Assembly: GCA_021792555.1 (NCBI GenBank)
Contig: JAJYUL010000002.1
Location: forward strand, 1-64,000
Origin: Pseudomonadota bacterium
Lineage (GTDB): Bacteria; Pseudomonadota; Gammaproteobacteria; Steroidobacterales; Steroidobacteraceae
Direction of reading: 5' to 3'
Length of the DNA stretch: 64,000 nucleotides
The translations under genes and the position numbers were made by a program. Within the stretch, counting starts at the first letter, position 1, and each line of letters starts with the position of its first letter. Positions 25,723-37,280 of the stretch are shown in pieces. The notes under the pieces are model-generated. The model ran no database searches, was not told where the DNA came from, and saw only the letters and a program-made list of their open reading frames with translations.

Positions 25723-26829
25723 ATGAACAAGTCCGCTCTCTTCACACCACTTCGCATTCGCAATCTCGATCTCGTCAACCGTATCGTGATCGCACCGATG
25801 TGCCAATACTCTGCGGACAACGGCCGCATGAGCGACTGGCATCTCATTCATCTCGGCCATCTGGCGCTCTCTGGAGCCGCCCTGCTCACGATCGAGGCGA
25901 CTGCCGTGCTGCCTGAGGGCCGCATCACCTACGGGGACGTCGGCCTCTGGGACGATGCGACGGAAGCGGCCATGGGAAACACGGTGGAGCGTATCCGCCG
26001 CTGGTCGGCCATGCCGATTGCCGTGCAACTGGCGCACGCCGGCCGCAAGGCCTCGACCGAAGTGCCCTGGAAGGGCGGCCAGCAGCTTGCGCCCAACGAT
26101 CCGCACGGCTGGCAGACGGTCGCACCGTCGCCGATCGCCTTCGCCGATGGGCAGGGCGCCCCGGCGGCGCTCGATCGCAGCGGCATGCGCGCGGTGCGCG
26201 ACGCGTTCGCCGCTGCGGCGGCCCGTGCGGCCCGCATCGGCCTCGATGCCGTGCAGGTGCACGCCGCGCACGGCTATCTGCTGCACCAGTTTCTCTCGCC
26301 GCTCGCCAATCAGCGCACCGACGAGTACGGCGGCTCGCTCGAGAACCGTCTGCGCTTCCCGCTGGAGGTCTTCGACGCGGTGCGTGCCGCGTTTCCGGCC
26401 GGCAAAGCCGTCTCGGTGCGCGTGTCGGCGATGGACTGGTGCGACGGCGGCTGGGACGTGGAGCAGACCATCGCGTTCGCGCGCAAGCTGCAGGAGCACG
26501 GCTGCGATGCCATACACGTCTCGAGCGGCGGGCTGCATCCGGGGCAGAAGATTCCGGTAGGACCCGGCTATCAGGTGCCGCTCGCGCGCGCCGTGCGGGC
26601 TGCCGTGCGCATTCCCGTCGTAGCGGTCGGATTGATCACCGGCTTCGAGCAGGCCGAAGCCATCGTCGCCACCGGGGATGCCGACCTCGTCGCGCTCGCC
26701 CGCACGGTGCTCTACGACGCGCGCTGGCCGTGGCATGCGGCCGCGGAGCTCGGCGGACAGGTACGCGCGCCGAAGCAGTATCTTCGCTGCGAGCCCGCGC
26801 GGCTGCGCGGTCTGTTCGATCTCCCCTAG
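25723..26829 (+). CDS. NADH:flavin oxidoreductase, Old Yellow Enzyme (YqjM-like)
   Basis: A 368-residue FMN-binding TIM-barrel ene-reductase. The redox-tuning Cys27 in PMCQYSA and the substrate-binding VQVHAAHGYLLHQFLSP place it in the YqjM (thermophilic-like) class, which reduces activated C=C bonds with NAD(P)H. The Arg-containing RTDEYGGSLENRLRF block is intact. I chose the ATG at 25723; the frame is open further upstream but overlaps the CBS gene. A TAAAAT box lies about 50 bp upstream. No partner gene indicates the natural substrate. Confidence 0.88.
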   Translation: MNKSALFTPLRIRNLDLVNRIVIAPMCQYSADNGRMSDWHLIHLGHLALSGAALLTIEATAVLPEGRITYGDVGLWDDATEAAMGNTVERIRRWSAMPIAVQLAHAGRKASTEVPWKGGQQLAPNDPHGWQTVAPSPIAFADGQGAPAALDRSGMRAVRDAFAAAAARAARIGLDAVQVHAAHGYLLHQFLSPLANQRTDEYGGSLENRLRFPLEVFDAVRAAFPAGKAVSVRVSAMDWCDGGWDVEQTIAFARKLQEHGCDAIHVSSGGLHPGQKIPVGPGYQVPLARAVRAAVRIPVVAVGLITGFEQAEAIVATGDADLVALARTVLYDARWPWHAAAELGGQVRAPKQYLRCEPARLRGLFDLP

Positions 26830-26889
26830 ACGAGATCCATCTCCACAGTGTCCCCGGCCCGCCTTACCTTGCCATCACGGGTCGATCAT

Positions 26890-26913
26890 TGACGCTCGGT
26901 GATCGAAGCGTCA
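26890..26913 (+). terminator. Weak hairpin between OYE gene and zwf
   Basis: TGACGCT (26890-26896) and AGCGTCA (26907-26913) form a 7-bp stem with a 10-nt loop in the convergent gap between the OYE gene and zwf. It may act as a terminator, but no T-tract follows directly. The rest of this 288-bp gap (26830-27117) shows nothing. Confidence 0.3.
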
Positions 26914-27117
26914 GCGGCGAGCAGGGGCTTCTTTAGCACTGAACGCATCACAGGCGTACGCTGGAGATGGGCAATCGGACGTCATGGCGCAACCGGGCTT
27001 GAGTGTCATAGCTCGCACCGCAGGCATCTTGGCGCCCGACCGGTGCGGCGCACGTCGCTGCTGCGCACATAAGTCCGCTGCATTCGACGCTCGAATCGCC
27101 GAGTGCGCCCGGTGTTC

Positions 27118-28497
27118 CTAAGCCGACACGTCCGGGTTATACCAACCCTCCGGCGGAGCCACGCGCGCAGCTTCCTGCGGCCCCCAGCTGCCGGGCTCGT
27201 AGGGATACACGGGCGTACTCGCCTTCAGGACCGGGTCGACGATGCGCCAGGCCTCCTCCACGTAATCCTCGCGGGCGAACAGCGTGCGATCGCCCGCCAT
27301 CGCGTCAGTGAGCACCCGCTCGTAGGCGTCCATTTCGTTGCTGCCGGGATGCCGGCTTGCCAGCAGCTCGTTGGTCTGACCGATGCCGAGCTCCGCCTCG
27401 TCCATGACATTCAGTCCGATGGCCATCTCGTTCTGCGGACTGATGCGGAAACGGAAGTAGTCGTGTTGCGGAGTGCAACCCGGATACACCGCCGGCGGCC
27501 GGCGCAGATGCGCGACCACCTCGGTGCAGGTCACGGGCAGCGATTTCCCCGCGCGGATGTAGAACGGCACGCCCTGCCAGCGCCAGTTATCGATCGCGAG
27601 CCGCATGGCCGCGAAGGTCTCGGTCTTCGAGCCGGGCGCAACGCCTTTCTCATCGAGATAGCCGCGGAACTGCCCGCGCACCAGATCGGCCGGCGTGATC
27701 GCGGGGATCGCCTTGAGCACTTTGACCTTCTCGTCGCGGATCGACTCGCTGTCGGTGCGCGCGGGCGGCTCCATGGCGAGATTGGCCATGACCTGGAACA
27801 AATGGTTCTGCACGACGTCACGCACCGTGCCGATCGGGTCGTAGAACGCGCCGCGGCCCTGGATCCCGAAGTTCTCGGCCATCGTGATCTGCACGCTCTT
27901 GATGTAATCCCGGTTCCAGAACGCTTCCAGCAGCGCATTGGTGAAGCGGAAGAACACCATGTTGTGCACCGGCCGCTTGCCGAGGTAATGGTCGATGCGG
28001 AAAATGTGCTCCTCGTCGAAGGAATTCAGCAGGATCTGGTTGAGCGCCCGCGCGGACTGCAGATCGCGGCCGAAGGGCTTCTCCACCACCACGCGGGTGC
28101 CCTCCTGGGTGCAGCCGGCCTGAGCGAGCTGCTCGACCACCTTGCCGAACAGCGAGGGCGGAATGGCCAGATAATGCGCCGGACGGCGCGCCTCGCCGAG
28201 CAGCTTGCGCAGCGTGCGGAAAGTGGCTGCATCCGCATAGTCGCCGTCCACGTAGGACAGCAGCGAAGTCAGCTTGGCAAACGCCTCTGGATCGACGCCG
28301 CCGCCGTGCTTCTCCAGGCTATCGCGCGCACGCGCCCTCAGCTGCTCGATGCCCCAGCCGGCCTTGGCGACGCCGATCACCGGCACCTCGAGCGTGCCGC
28401 GCTTGATCATCGCCTGCAGCGCGGGAAAGATCTTCTTGTAGGCCAGATCGCCGGTTGCCCCGAAGAACACCAGCGCGTCACTGTGCGTATCGTTCAT
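27118..28497 (-). CDS. zwf: Glucose-6-phosphate 1-dehydrogenase
   Basis: A 459-residue G6PDH, slightly shorter than the usual 480-510. The coenzyme motif [10 protein letters not shown] (13-22), EKPFG (139-143) and the catalytic RIDHYLGK (167-174) are all present. It oxidises glucose 6-phosphate to 6-phosphogluconolactone with NADP(+) and feeds the oxidative pentose phosphate pathway. It is the last gene of the minus-strand tal-glucokinase-pgi-gnd-zwf operon, 22 bp after gnd. No pgl gene is present in the window. Confidence 0.95.
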   Translation of the reverse strand: MNDTHSDALVFFGATGDLAYKKIFPALQAMIKRGTLEVPVIGVAKAGWGIEQLRARARDSLEKHGGGVDPEAFAKLTSLLSYVDGDYADAATFRTLRKLLGEARRPAHYLAIPPSLFGKVVEQLAQAGCTQEGTRVVVEKPFGRDLQSARALNQILLNSFDEEHIFRIDHYLGKRPVHNMVFFRFTNALLEAFWNRDYIKSVQITMAENFGIQGRGAFYDPIGTVRDVVQNHLFQVMANLAMEPPARTDSESIRDEKVKVLKAIPAITPADLVRGQFRGYLDEKGVAPGSKTETFAAMRLAIDNWRWQGVPFYIRAGKSLPVTCTEVVAHLRRPPAVYPGCTPQHDYFRFRISPQNEMAIGLNVMDEAELGIGQTNELLASRHPGSNEMDAYERVLTDAMAGDRTLFAREDYVEEAWRIVDPVLKASTPVYPYEPGSWGPQEAARVAPPEGWYNPDVSA

Positions 28498-28519
28498 GTG
28501 AACCTCGTCTGGCTGGGAC

Positions 28520-29536
28520 TCATTTCACCGGCTTTTCGAGGTGCCCGCCGAACCCGTAGCGCATCGCCGAGAGGACCTTCGCCTGGAAGTCCGCCTCGCC
28601 GCGGGAGCTGAAACGCTCGTAGAGCGCGGTGGTGAGCACCGGTGCCGGCTGGCCTTCGTCGATCGCCGCCTTGATGGTCCAACGCCCCTCGCCAGAGTCG
28701 GACACGTGGCCGGCGAATTTGGCGAGCCCGGGGTCGCCGAACAGCGCCGCGGCGGTGAGGTCGAGCAGCCAGGAGGCAATCACGCTGCCGCGCCGCCACA
28801 CCTCGGCGATATCCGGGAGATTCAGGTCGTACTGGTAGTTCTGCGGATCGCGCAGCGGGGTGGTCTCGGCGTCGACCTCCCCGGCCCGCTTGCCGACGTT
28901 CGCCGCGCGCAGGATCCCAAGGCCTTCGGCGTAAGCGGCCATGATGCCGTATTCGATGCCGTTGTGGACCATCTTGACGAAGTGCCCGGCGCCGTTCGGC
29001 CCGCAATGCAGATAACCCTGCTCGGCGGTGCCGGAGTCCTTCTCCCTGCCCGGGGTGCGGGCGATGCTGCCGATCCCGGGCGCGAGCTGCGCGAAGATCG
29101 GATCGAGGCGCTTCACCGCCGCCGTGTCCCCTCCGATCATCATGCAGTAGCCGCGCTCGAGGCCCCACACCCCGCCGCTGGTGCCGACATCCACGTAGTG
29201 GATGCCTTGGCCGGCGAGCGCCTGCGCCCGGCGAATATCATCCACGTAATAGGAGTTGCCGCCATCGATAACGATGTCGCCCTTGCCGAGCAGCGGCACG
29301 AGCTGCGCAAGTGTATCGTCGACCGCGGCGGCCGGAACCATCAGCCACACTGCGCGGGGCGTCTGCAGCTTCTGCACGAAATCGGCCAGGGAGCCCGCTC
29401 CGGTGGCCTTCTCCTTGACCAGCTCGGCGACTGCCTCCGCCGATCGATCGAACACTACGCACTCGTGGCCGCCCCGCAGGAGCCGGCGCACCATGTTGGC
29501 TCCCATGCGCCCGAGGCCGATCATTCCGATTTGCAT
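28520..29536 (-). CDS. gnd: 6-phosphogluconate dehydrogenase, decarboxylating (short YqeC/GndA-type)
   Basis: A 338-residue enzyme of the short 6PGDH class, compared with about 470 for the classic Gnd. It has an N-terminal Rossmann fold ([13 protein letters not shown], 7-19) and catalytic residues in [14 protein letters not shown]. Short forms often prefer NAD. It makes ribulose 5-phosphate and CO2. The ATG at 29536 has AAAGGAG at correct spacing; the frame extends 31 codons further but without similarity. It lies 82 bp after pgi in the pentose phosphate operon. Confidence 0.92.
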   Translation of the reverse strand: MQIGMIGLGRMGANMVRRLLRGGHECVVFDRSAEAVAELVKEKATGAGSLADFVQKLQTPRAVWLMVPAAAVDDTLAQLVPLLGKGDIVIDGGNSYYVDDIRRAQALAGQGIHYVDVGTSGGVWGLERGYCMMIGGDTAAVKRLDPIFAQLAPGIGSIARTPGREKDSGTAEQGYLHCGPNGAGHFVKMVHNGIEYGIMAAYAEGLGILRAANVGKRAGEVDAETTPLRDPQNYQYDLNLPDIAEVWRRGSVIASWLLDLTAAALFGDPGLAKFAGHVSDSGEGRWTIKAAIDEGQPAPVLTTALYERFSSRGEADFQAKVLSAMRYGFGGHLEKPVK

Positions 29537-29618
29537 GAATCGCTCCTTTGTCTGTTGCCGACGGATTACCGGCGCCGCCCCCTCCGGCGGGGCGGCGCGC
29601 CGGCGTGCGCGCACACGC

Positions 29619-31258
<1,640 letters not shown>

Positions 31259-31262
<4 letters not shown>

Positions 31263-31975
31263 GCGCGAGATCCTTTCTTCTTCCGGTGTGCGCGCGCTGG
31301 CGGCGCGCGCCGGCTGCCGGCCGCACCGGCGTTTTCCCAGAGCTTGAAGCCGCCGGCGAAGGCGTTGGCGTTGTCGCCGGCGCGGCAGCGCGGCGGCAAC
31401 TCCTTCAGGTGCCTGACGTTGCCGCCGCCGATCACCACGTCATCCGGCTCGAGCGCGCTCGTCAGCCGTTTGACGACGTCGGCGACGTGCTTGCGCCACT
31501 TCTTCTTGCCCATGCGCTCGAGCGCCTGATCGCTGACGTAGTCCTCGTACGTGCGCTTCAGGTACGGCAGATGCCCGATCTCCATCGGCTCGACGAGCCC
31601 ATCGACAATGAGCGCGGTGCCAAGACCGGTGCCGAGTCCGAGGAAGAGCATCTTGCCGCCCTTGTAGCTGCCGAGCGCCTGCATGGCCGCGTCATTGATG
31701 ACGCGCACCGGGCAGCCAAAGGCGCGCCTGAAGTCGAACCCGACCCAGCCGGAGCCGAGATTGTGCGGCTCGGCGACGACCCGATCGTGCATCACGGGGC
31801 CCGGATAACCGATGGCGACCGCATCGTAGCGCCAGCCGCGCGCCAGACGTTTGACCTTGGCAACCATCTGGCGTGCAGTGAGCTTCGGACCGGAGGCGAA
31901 CTCGCGCTTCTCGGTCTGTCCCGTGGCAAGGATCTTCACATGGGTCCCGCCGACATCGACGACGAGTACGTCCAT
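31259..31975 (-). CDS. ROK-family glucokinase, polyphosphate glucokinase-like
   Basis: A 238-residue sugar kinase with an N-terminal phosphate loop ([11 protein letters not shown]). VAIGYPGPV and [14 protein letters not shown] follow, then the GH of MEIGHLPY. It lacks the Cys-rich zinc motif of classical ROK proteins, as do polyphosphate/ATP glucokinases, which it resembles in length. It has a basic Lys/Arg-rich C-terminal tail. It phosphorylates glucose, with polyphosphate or ATP as donor. It starts 3 bp after tal and overlaps pgi, so it is the glucose entry point of this operon. Confidence 0.8.
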
Positions 31976-31978
31976 GCC

Positions 31979-33064
31979 TCAGGCCGCCGCACCGAGTGAG
32001 GAGCTTTTCGCGGCGATCACTCCGAGCAGTTCCTGCCAGGACTTCACGAACGACTTGGCGCCCTCATCCTGCAGCTGCGCGGCAAGCGCCTCGACGTCGA
32101 TGCCCGCCTTGGCGAAGTGCGCGAGCACCCGCTCGCAGTCACCACCATCGGCGGACATTCCGGCGCCGATCTCGCTGCGCTGGGCCAGAGCCTTGAGCGT
32201 TGCCTCGGGCATGGTGTTGACCGTGAACGGCGCAGCGAGCGCCGTGACGTACAGCAGCTCGTCGGCTTTCGGATCCTTCGTGCCGGTGCTCGCCCAGAGC
32301 AGCCGCTGCGCACGGGCACCGGCGTTGTAAATGCGCTGCCAGCGGGGGGAGACGAGCAGCTGCTGCGCTGCACGGTAGGTGCGTCCGGCAATGGCGATGC
32401 CGAGACGATTGGCGAGCTCGGCCGGCACCTTGCCGGTGACGGCGACGTCCCAGCGGCTGATGAACACGGAGGCCACCGAGCCGACATCGGGATTCAGACC
32501 GGCGGCGATGCGTCGCTCGATGCCGCGCAGATACGCCTCGGCCGCCGCCACGTACTGCTCGCGGGAGAACAGCAGAGTCACGTTGACCGGGATACCCGCG
32601 AAGATCGCCTCTTCGATCGCCGGCAGGCCCTCGCGCGTGCCGGGGATCTTGATGAACAGATTCGGCCGCTTCGCCCGCTCATGCAGCTCCTTCGCGGCCG
32701 CCAGCGTGCGCTCGGGGTCATAGGCGAGCTGCGGGGAGACCTCGAGAGACACCCAGCCGTCGACGCCGTTGGTGCGATCGAACGTCGCGCGGAACTCATC
32801 CGCAGCGCGGGTGATGTCCTCGAGCGCCAGGTCGAAGAACAGTGTCTCACCGCCGCGGCCCTGCTTAAGGCCGGCGCGGATGGACGCATCGTAGGCGGCG
32901 CTCTTCTTCAGCGCGTGATCGAAAATCGTGGGATTCGAAGTGAGGCCGGTAACCGCCAGCTCGGCGATGTACTGCCGGAGTGTTCCGCTGTCGAGCAGCT
33001 CGCGGGTGATGTTGTCGAGCCAGATACTCTGTCCGAACTCGTGCAGAAGCTGAGTCGCCTTCAT
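31979..33064 (-). CDS. tal: Transaldolase (about 360-residue class)
   Basis: A 361-residue transaldolase of the class found in actinobacteria and cyanobacteria, longer than E. coli TalB. The N-terminal GLTSNPTIFDHAL and the Schiff-base lysine segment NLFIKIPGT are clear, as is SVASVFISRWD. It transfers dihydroxyacetone units between sedoheptulose 7-phosphate and glyceraldehyde 3-phosphate in the non-oxidative pentose phosphate pathway. It is the first gene of the operon; the promoter should lie in 33065-33290, where I see no clear consensus. Confidence 0.93.
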   Translation of the reverse strand: MKATQLLHEFGQSIWLDNITRELLDSGTLRQYIAELAVTGLTSNPTIFDHALKKSAAYDASIRAGLKQGRGGETLFFDLALEDITRAADEFRATFDRTNGVDGWVSLEVSPQLAYDPERTLAAAKELHERAKRPNLFIKIPGTREGLPAIEEAIFAGIPVNVTLLFSREQYVAAAEAYLRGIERRIAAGLNPDVGSVASVFISRWDVAVTGKVPAELANRLGIAIAGRTYRAAQQLLVSPRWQRIYNAGARAQRLLWASTGTKDPKADELLYVTALAAPFTVNTMPEATLKALAQRSEIGAGMSADGGDCERVLAHFAKAGIDVEALAAQLQDEGAKSFVKSWQELLGVIAAKSSSLGAAA

Positions 33065-33290
33065 GATCTAACCTCCATCGCAAACCGGATCGAGCGCCGC
33101 CGCTGCGGGCGAAGCGTACTGGCGCTGGGAATCGATTCGCTCGATCGGGACGATCGCCGCGGGAAACCGCGCAGGGCCCACTCTGCCGCTGTGGCGACAG
33201 TGAGCGAACGTCATCCGACGCTACTCCGTATGTGATTTAGCTTACCATACCCGCGCTGCGCCCGTCAGCACGCTGCGGCGCACGGCGCAC

Positions 33291-33887
33291 TCACTCGGCG
33301 AGATGGCGCGTATCGTTCCAGAGCCGCACGACCGGCTCGAGTGCGTTGTGCTCGTAGCCGAGCGCGCTAACGCTGGTGGTGCCGAGCAGCAGCAGCCGGC
33401 CCGCCTCCGGCGGAAGTCCGAGCCAGCGCGCGGTCAACACGCGCAAGATGTGTCCACTCGAGAACAGCAGCACGTTGCCGCCGGCCGCCCGCGCGCGCGC
33501 GATGATCCGGTCGGCACGCTGAGCAACCTCGGCGGCCGACTCTCCGCCCGGACAGCCGTCGCGGAACAATTCCCAACCCGGCCGCTCGGCGCGGATTTCC
33601 ACCGTGCGCCGCCCCTCGTACGCCCCGTAGTTCCACTCGCACAGATCCGCGTCCGGGCGCGCCACGTCGGCAAATCCCGCGAGCTCGCATGTGCGGCGGG
33701 CACGCTGCAGGGGGCTGGTCAGCACCAGCGTGAACTTCGGCTCGCGCAGCCGCGGCATCAGTGCGCGCGCAGCCCGCTCGCCGGTCTCGGTGAGCGGCAG
33801 GTCGCTCAACCCGGTGTGCTGTCCGGTGAGACTCCAGGCGGTCTCGCCGTGCCGGACGAGACAGATGATCGGCAGTTCGGTGCTCAC
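33291..33887 (-). CDS. Histidine phosphatase family protein (phosphoglycerate mutase-like)
   Basis: A 198-residue member of the histidine phosphatase superfamily. The catalytic RHG lies at 12-14 (CLVRHGETAWS), with the second Arg in SPLQRARRT and the second His in FSSGHIL. Length and sequence fit a GpmB/CobC-type phosphatase rather than a true mutase. I prefer the GTG at 33887, preceded by AGGAA; a longer frame to 33959 adds a non-conserved Arg-rich stretch. The substrate is unknown. It diverges from the GST gene. Confidence 0.78.
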   Translation of the reverse strand: MSTELPIICLVRHGETAWSLTGQHTGLSDLPLTETGERAARALMPRLREPKFTLVLTSPLQRARRTCELAGFADVARPDADLCEWNYGAYEGRRTVEIRAERPGWELFRDGCPGGESAAEVAQRADRIIARARAAGGNVLLFSSGHILRVLTARWLGLPPEAGRLLLLGTTSVSALGYEHNALEPVVRLWNDTRHLAE

Positions 33888-34052
33888 GATGTTGGTTCCT
33901 CGGGGCGCAGCGTGGGGCACACCGATCGTACGCACGATGCGCGCGCAAGTGAAGCGCACCGCAGCGGCGCAACCTCACCCGGAATGTCATCTGTGCTAGG
34001 GTGAGCGCGGGCCGGATCGTGCAGCGGCGCAGCTCATCGATGGAGGCACGGC

Positions 34053-34772
34053 ATGATCGATCTGTATTACTGGCCGACGCCGAACGGCCACAAGATCACG
34101 ATGTTTCTCGAGGAGACCGGACTGCCCTACCGCATCGTGGCGGTGAACCTCGGCGCGGGCGAGCAGTTCCGGCCGGAGTTCCTCGCCATCTCGCCGAACA
34201 ATCGCATGCCCGCGATCGTCGATCACGAGCCGGCCGACGGCGGTGCGCCCCTGCCGGTGTTCGAGTCCGGCGCGATTCTCTGGTATCTCGGCAAGAAGAC
34301 CGGCCAGCTCATTCCCGCCGACCTGCGCGGGCAGACGCAGACTCTGCAGTGGCTGTTCTGGCAGGTGGCCGGGCTCGGGCCGACGGCCAGCCAGAATCAT
34401 CATTTCGCGCAATATGCGCCGGAGAAGCTGCCGTACGCGATCGAGCGCTACGTCAAGGAAACTCATCGCCTCTATGGAGTGCTCGACCAGCGTCTCGCCG
34501 AGCAGCCCTACGTCGCCGGAGAGCGCTACACGGTGGCCGACATCGCCTGCTATCCCTGGATCGTGCCCCACGAGCGGCAGCGCCAGAACCTCGAGGACTT
34601 CCCGCACTTGAAGCGCTGGTTCACACAGATTGCGGCGCGGCCGGCGACGGTGCGCGCCTATGGGCGCGCACCGCAGTTCAGCAGCCAGTCGGTCGGCGCC
34701 GCGCAGACGCGCCGGACCCCGACCGATCAGTCCGCGGCAGGCGGCGGGGAGCCTGGGGAGCCTGCGCGCTGA
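34053..34772 (+). CDS. Glutathione S-transferase family protein (YfcG/Ure2p-like)
   Basis: A 239-residue GST. The N-terminal thioredoxin fold has PTPNGHKITMFLEE at 9-22 and ESGAILWYLG, which binds the glutathione gamma-glutamyl group. The all-helical C-terminal domain includes the TVADIACYPW capping-box region. The NGHK motif is typical of YfcG-type disulfide-bond reductases. GGAGG precedes the ATG at 34053. The last 35 residues are low-complexity and rich in Gly, Pro and Thr. It may act in thiol redox defence, fitting a sulfide-rich life, but this is inference. Confidence 0.85.
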   Translation: MIDLYYWPTPNGHKITMFLEETGLPYRIVAVNLGAGEQFRPEFLAISPNNRMPAIVDHEPADGGAPLPVFESGAILWYLGKKTGQLIPADLRGQTQTLQWLFWQVAGLGPTASQNHHFAQYAPEKLPYAIERYVKETHRLYGVLDQRLAEQPYVAGERYTVADIACYPWIVPHERQRQNLEDFPHLKRWFTQIAARPATVRAYGRAPQFSSQSVGAAQTRRTPTDQSAAGGGEPGEPAR

Positions 34773-34791
34773 AGCGCGCCGCGGCCGCGCG

Positions 34792-36237
34792 CTACGTGGA
34801 CCACTTCATCAGCAGCGCCAGCATGCGCCGCACGCGCGCGCCGTAGGGCGGGAAGAACGCGCCTGCGAGCTGCACTTTGGCCTCGAGAACCGCGCGCTCG
34901 TGCGAGAACGCCCGGATGCCCCACTCGCCGTGATAACTGCCGATGCCCGAGTGGTTGACGCCACCGAAGGGCAGATTGTGGTGCAGGAACTGCAGGGCCA
35001 CCTGATTGATGCAGGTGCCGCCGGCGCTGGTGTGCTGAATGATGCGCCGGGCAACCTGCCGCTCGCGGCTCCAGATGTACAGCGCGAGCGACTTCGGCGC
35101 GGCGTTGATGCGCTCGATCACCTCCTCCTCGCTCTGGTACGCGATGAGCGGCAGCAGCGGCCCGAAGATCTCCTCCTGCATGATGTGCGCATCCTCGGGA
35201 ATCTCCCCGAGGAGCGTCGGTGCGACGAAACGCCGTTCGAGATCGACATCGCCCCCGTGCAGCACCGCCGCCCCGCGCGTTCGGGCGTCAGCCAGCAGTC
35301 CGGCCAGACGCCGCGCATGGCGCTCATTGACGATGCGGGCCAGGTCCGGCGTGCCGGCCGCGTCCTCCCCATACCAGCGCGTCAGGCGCCGCCTGAAGCG
35401 CTCCACGACCTGCTCGTAGACCGCGGCATGCACATAGACGTGATCGGGCGCGATACAGGTCTGTCCGGCGTTCAGGCACTTGGCCCACGCGATGGTATCG
35501 ACAGCGCGGTCGAGATCCGCGCTCGCATCGATGATCACGGGCGACTTTCCGCCGAGCTCGAGCGTGACGCTCGCCAGATGCCGTGCGGCGGCAGCCATCA
35601 CGATCTGACCCACCGCCGGGGAGCCCGTGAAGAAAATGTGATCGAACGGCAGCTCGAGCAATGCAGCACCTACCGCTGCATCGCCCTCGAACACCGCCAC
35701 TTCGCTTTCGTCAAACGCGTCGCGGACGATGGTCGCGAGCACGCGCGAGCTGTGCGGAGCAAGCTCGGAGGTCTTGATCATCGCGGTATTGCCGCAGGCC
35801 ACCGCCGGGATGAGCGGGCCCAAAGTGAGCACTATCGGGTAGTTCCACGGCGATTGGATGAGGGTCCGTCCGCGCGGCTCGCGCTGGATCCAGGCGCGCG
35901 TGCCGAGTGTCGGGATGGTGGGACGCACGCGCCGCGGCCGCCACCAGCGTGCCAGGTGCCCCCGGTAATCCGCCAGATCACTCAACAGCGGCAGCAGCTC
36001 CGCCAGTTCGGTTTCCACCGGCGGGCGGCTCAGATCGGCGCTGACCGCCTCGATGATCCCCGCCCGATGGGCGAGGATTGCGGCCCGGAGCCGCGCGAGC
36101 TTGGCGAGGCGCTCGGCCAGCGTCGACTCGCGCAGCCGCAGCGCAACCGCTCGCTGCGCATCGAACACGCGACGGATCCGGGCGGCAAGCACGGCATCGA
36201 GCGTGGCCGGTTCGGCGGGCACGGCGGACTGGCTCAT
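34792..36237 (-). CDS. Aldehyde dehydrogenase, coniferyl-aldehyde/class 3-like
   Basis: A 481-residue NAD(P)-dependent aldehyde dehydrogenase. Catalytic Glu227 (LELGGKSP) and Cys261 (NAGQTCIAPD) are present, as is the SPWNYP motif near 129-134 typical of class 3 and coniferyl-aldehyde dehydrogenases. The hydrophobic C-terminus (AFFPPYGARVRRMLALLMKW) resembles the membrane-associating tail of fatty-aldehyde dehydrogenases. It oxidises aromatic or long-chain aldehydes; the substrate is not certain. It lies 58 bp after the LysR gene on the same strand. Confidence 0.87.
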   Translation of the reverse strand: MSQSAVPAEPATLDAVLAARIRRVFDAQRAVALRLRESTLAERLAKLARLRAAILAHRAGIIEAVSADLSRPPVETELAELLPLLSDLADYRGHLARWWRPRRVRPTIPTLGTRAWIQREPRGRTLIQSPWNYPIVLTLGPLIPAVACGNTAMIKTSELAPHSSRVLATIVRDAFDESEVAVFEGDAAVGAALLELPFDHIFFTGSPAVGQIVMAAAARHLASVTLELGGKSPVIIDASADLDRAVDTIAWAKCLNAGQTCIAPDHVYVHAAVYEQVVERFRRRLTRWYGEDAAGTPDLARIVNERHARRLAGLLADARTRGAAVLHGGDVDLERRFVAPTLLGEIPEDAHIMQEEIFGPLLPLIAYQSEEEVIERINAAPKSLALYIWSRERQVARRIIQHTSAGGTCINQVALQFLHHNLPFGGVNHSGIGSYHGEWGIRAFSHERAVLEAKVQLAGAFFPPYGARVRRMLALLMKWST

Positions 36238-36295
36238 AAGTGGCCCCGGGGGCGCGCAGCGCAGATCGCACGATCATACTCGAACACGGTGCGGG

Positions 36296-37204
36296 CTACT
36301 GTCCGCGCCGCGCCGGCTGCACAGCGGCCTCGCCGGTGGCGGCGACGAAATTGCGCACCGCGCTCGAGCGCTCCTCGTCACGATAGGCAATGCCGAGCAG
36401 CGCATGCAGGGGCTCGCCCTCGAGCGGCAGGTAGGCGACCAGTTCGGGCTGCAGCGAGCGCATGCTCGCCGGCACGATGGAAATGCCGAGCGAGGCGGCC
36501 ACCAGATTGACGGTCGAGGACAGCTGCGGGGCGTACTGCCCGACCCGGGGGGTAAAGCCCGCCGCTACGCAGCCGCTGACGACCTCATCGGCCAGCCCCG
36601 GGCGCACCGCGCGCGGATAAAGAATGAAGGTGTCCCGCGCCAGCTCGCGCAGCGCGATCCGCCGGCGCCGCGCCAGAGGATGTCCGAGCGGCAAGGCTGC
36701 CACCAGCGGCTCGCGCTCGAGCAGATCGAACACCAGGCCGCGGCCCTCGCGCAGCGGCGGACGCACGAACGCGACGTCGATCCGCCCCTCGCGCAGTTCC
36801 GCGGCGAGCTCGGTCGAGGGATGCTCCTCGAGCGAGACCTCGACGCCGGGGTACGCAGCGCGGAAGACCCGCAGCGCCGAGGTGACCAGCGGATTGAACG
36901 ACGCCGATTCGGTAAATCCCACCCGCACGCGGCCGGAAGCGCCGCTTGCGGCCGCGCGCGCCATTTGCGCGGCGCGCCGCACCTCTTCCAGGATCCGGCC
37001 GGCCTCTAGCGCGAAGAGCCGTCCGGCGTCGGTGAGACGGATCCGATAGCCGGAGCGGTCGATGAGCGCGACGCCGAGCTCGGCCTCGAGCGCCTTGATC
37101 TGCTGTGTGAGCGGCGGCTGCGAGATGTTCAGCCGGCGGGCCGCACGGGTGATGTTGAGCTCCTCGGCAACCGCGAGGAAATACCGTAGGTGACGCAGTT
37201 CCAT
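36296..37204 (-). CDS. LysR-family regulator, divergent from prp operon
   Basis: A 302-residue LTTR of the CbnR/CatR/BenM type. The N-terminal helix-turn-helix is ITRAARRLNISQPPLTQQIKALE (18-40), with the effector domain from about 88. It lies back to back with prpC across a 76-bp AT-rich gap, so control of the methylcitrate operon is a natural inference. The aldehyde dehydrogenase gene downstream on the same strand is an alternative or additional target. PrpR-type sigma-54 activators usually fill this role in related bacteria; none is present here. Confidence 0.82.
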   Translation of the reverse strand: MELRHLRYFLAVAEELNITRAARRLNISQPPLTQQIKALEAELGVALIDRSGYRIRLTDAGRLFALEAGRILEEVRRAAQMARAAASGASGRVRVGFTESASFNPLVTSALRVFRAAYPGVEVSLEEHPSTELAAELREGRIDVAFVRPPLREGRGLVFDLLEREPLVAALPLGHPLARRRRIALRELARDTFILYPRAVRPGLADEVVSGCVAAGFTPRVGQYAPQLSSTVNLVAASLGISIVPASMRSLQPELVAYLPLEGEPLHALLGIAYRDEERSSAVRNFVAATGEAAVQPARRGQ

Positions 37205-37280
37205 GACGATACTTTTTACATATCAGATCTGCATTTTCAATATATTTTCGTCTCATGTTCGACGGCGCTAGAGTGCGGCC
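37205..37280. promoter_or_regulatory. Divergent LysR/prpC promoter-operator region
   Basis: A 76-bp AT-rich gap containing TATCAGATCTGCATTTTCAA and ATATATTTTC, suited to an LTTR operator. TAGAGT at 37269-37274 lies 6 bp before the prpC ATG and could be a -10 box giving a leaderless transcript, but its -35 region is poor. Confidence 0.4.
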
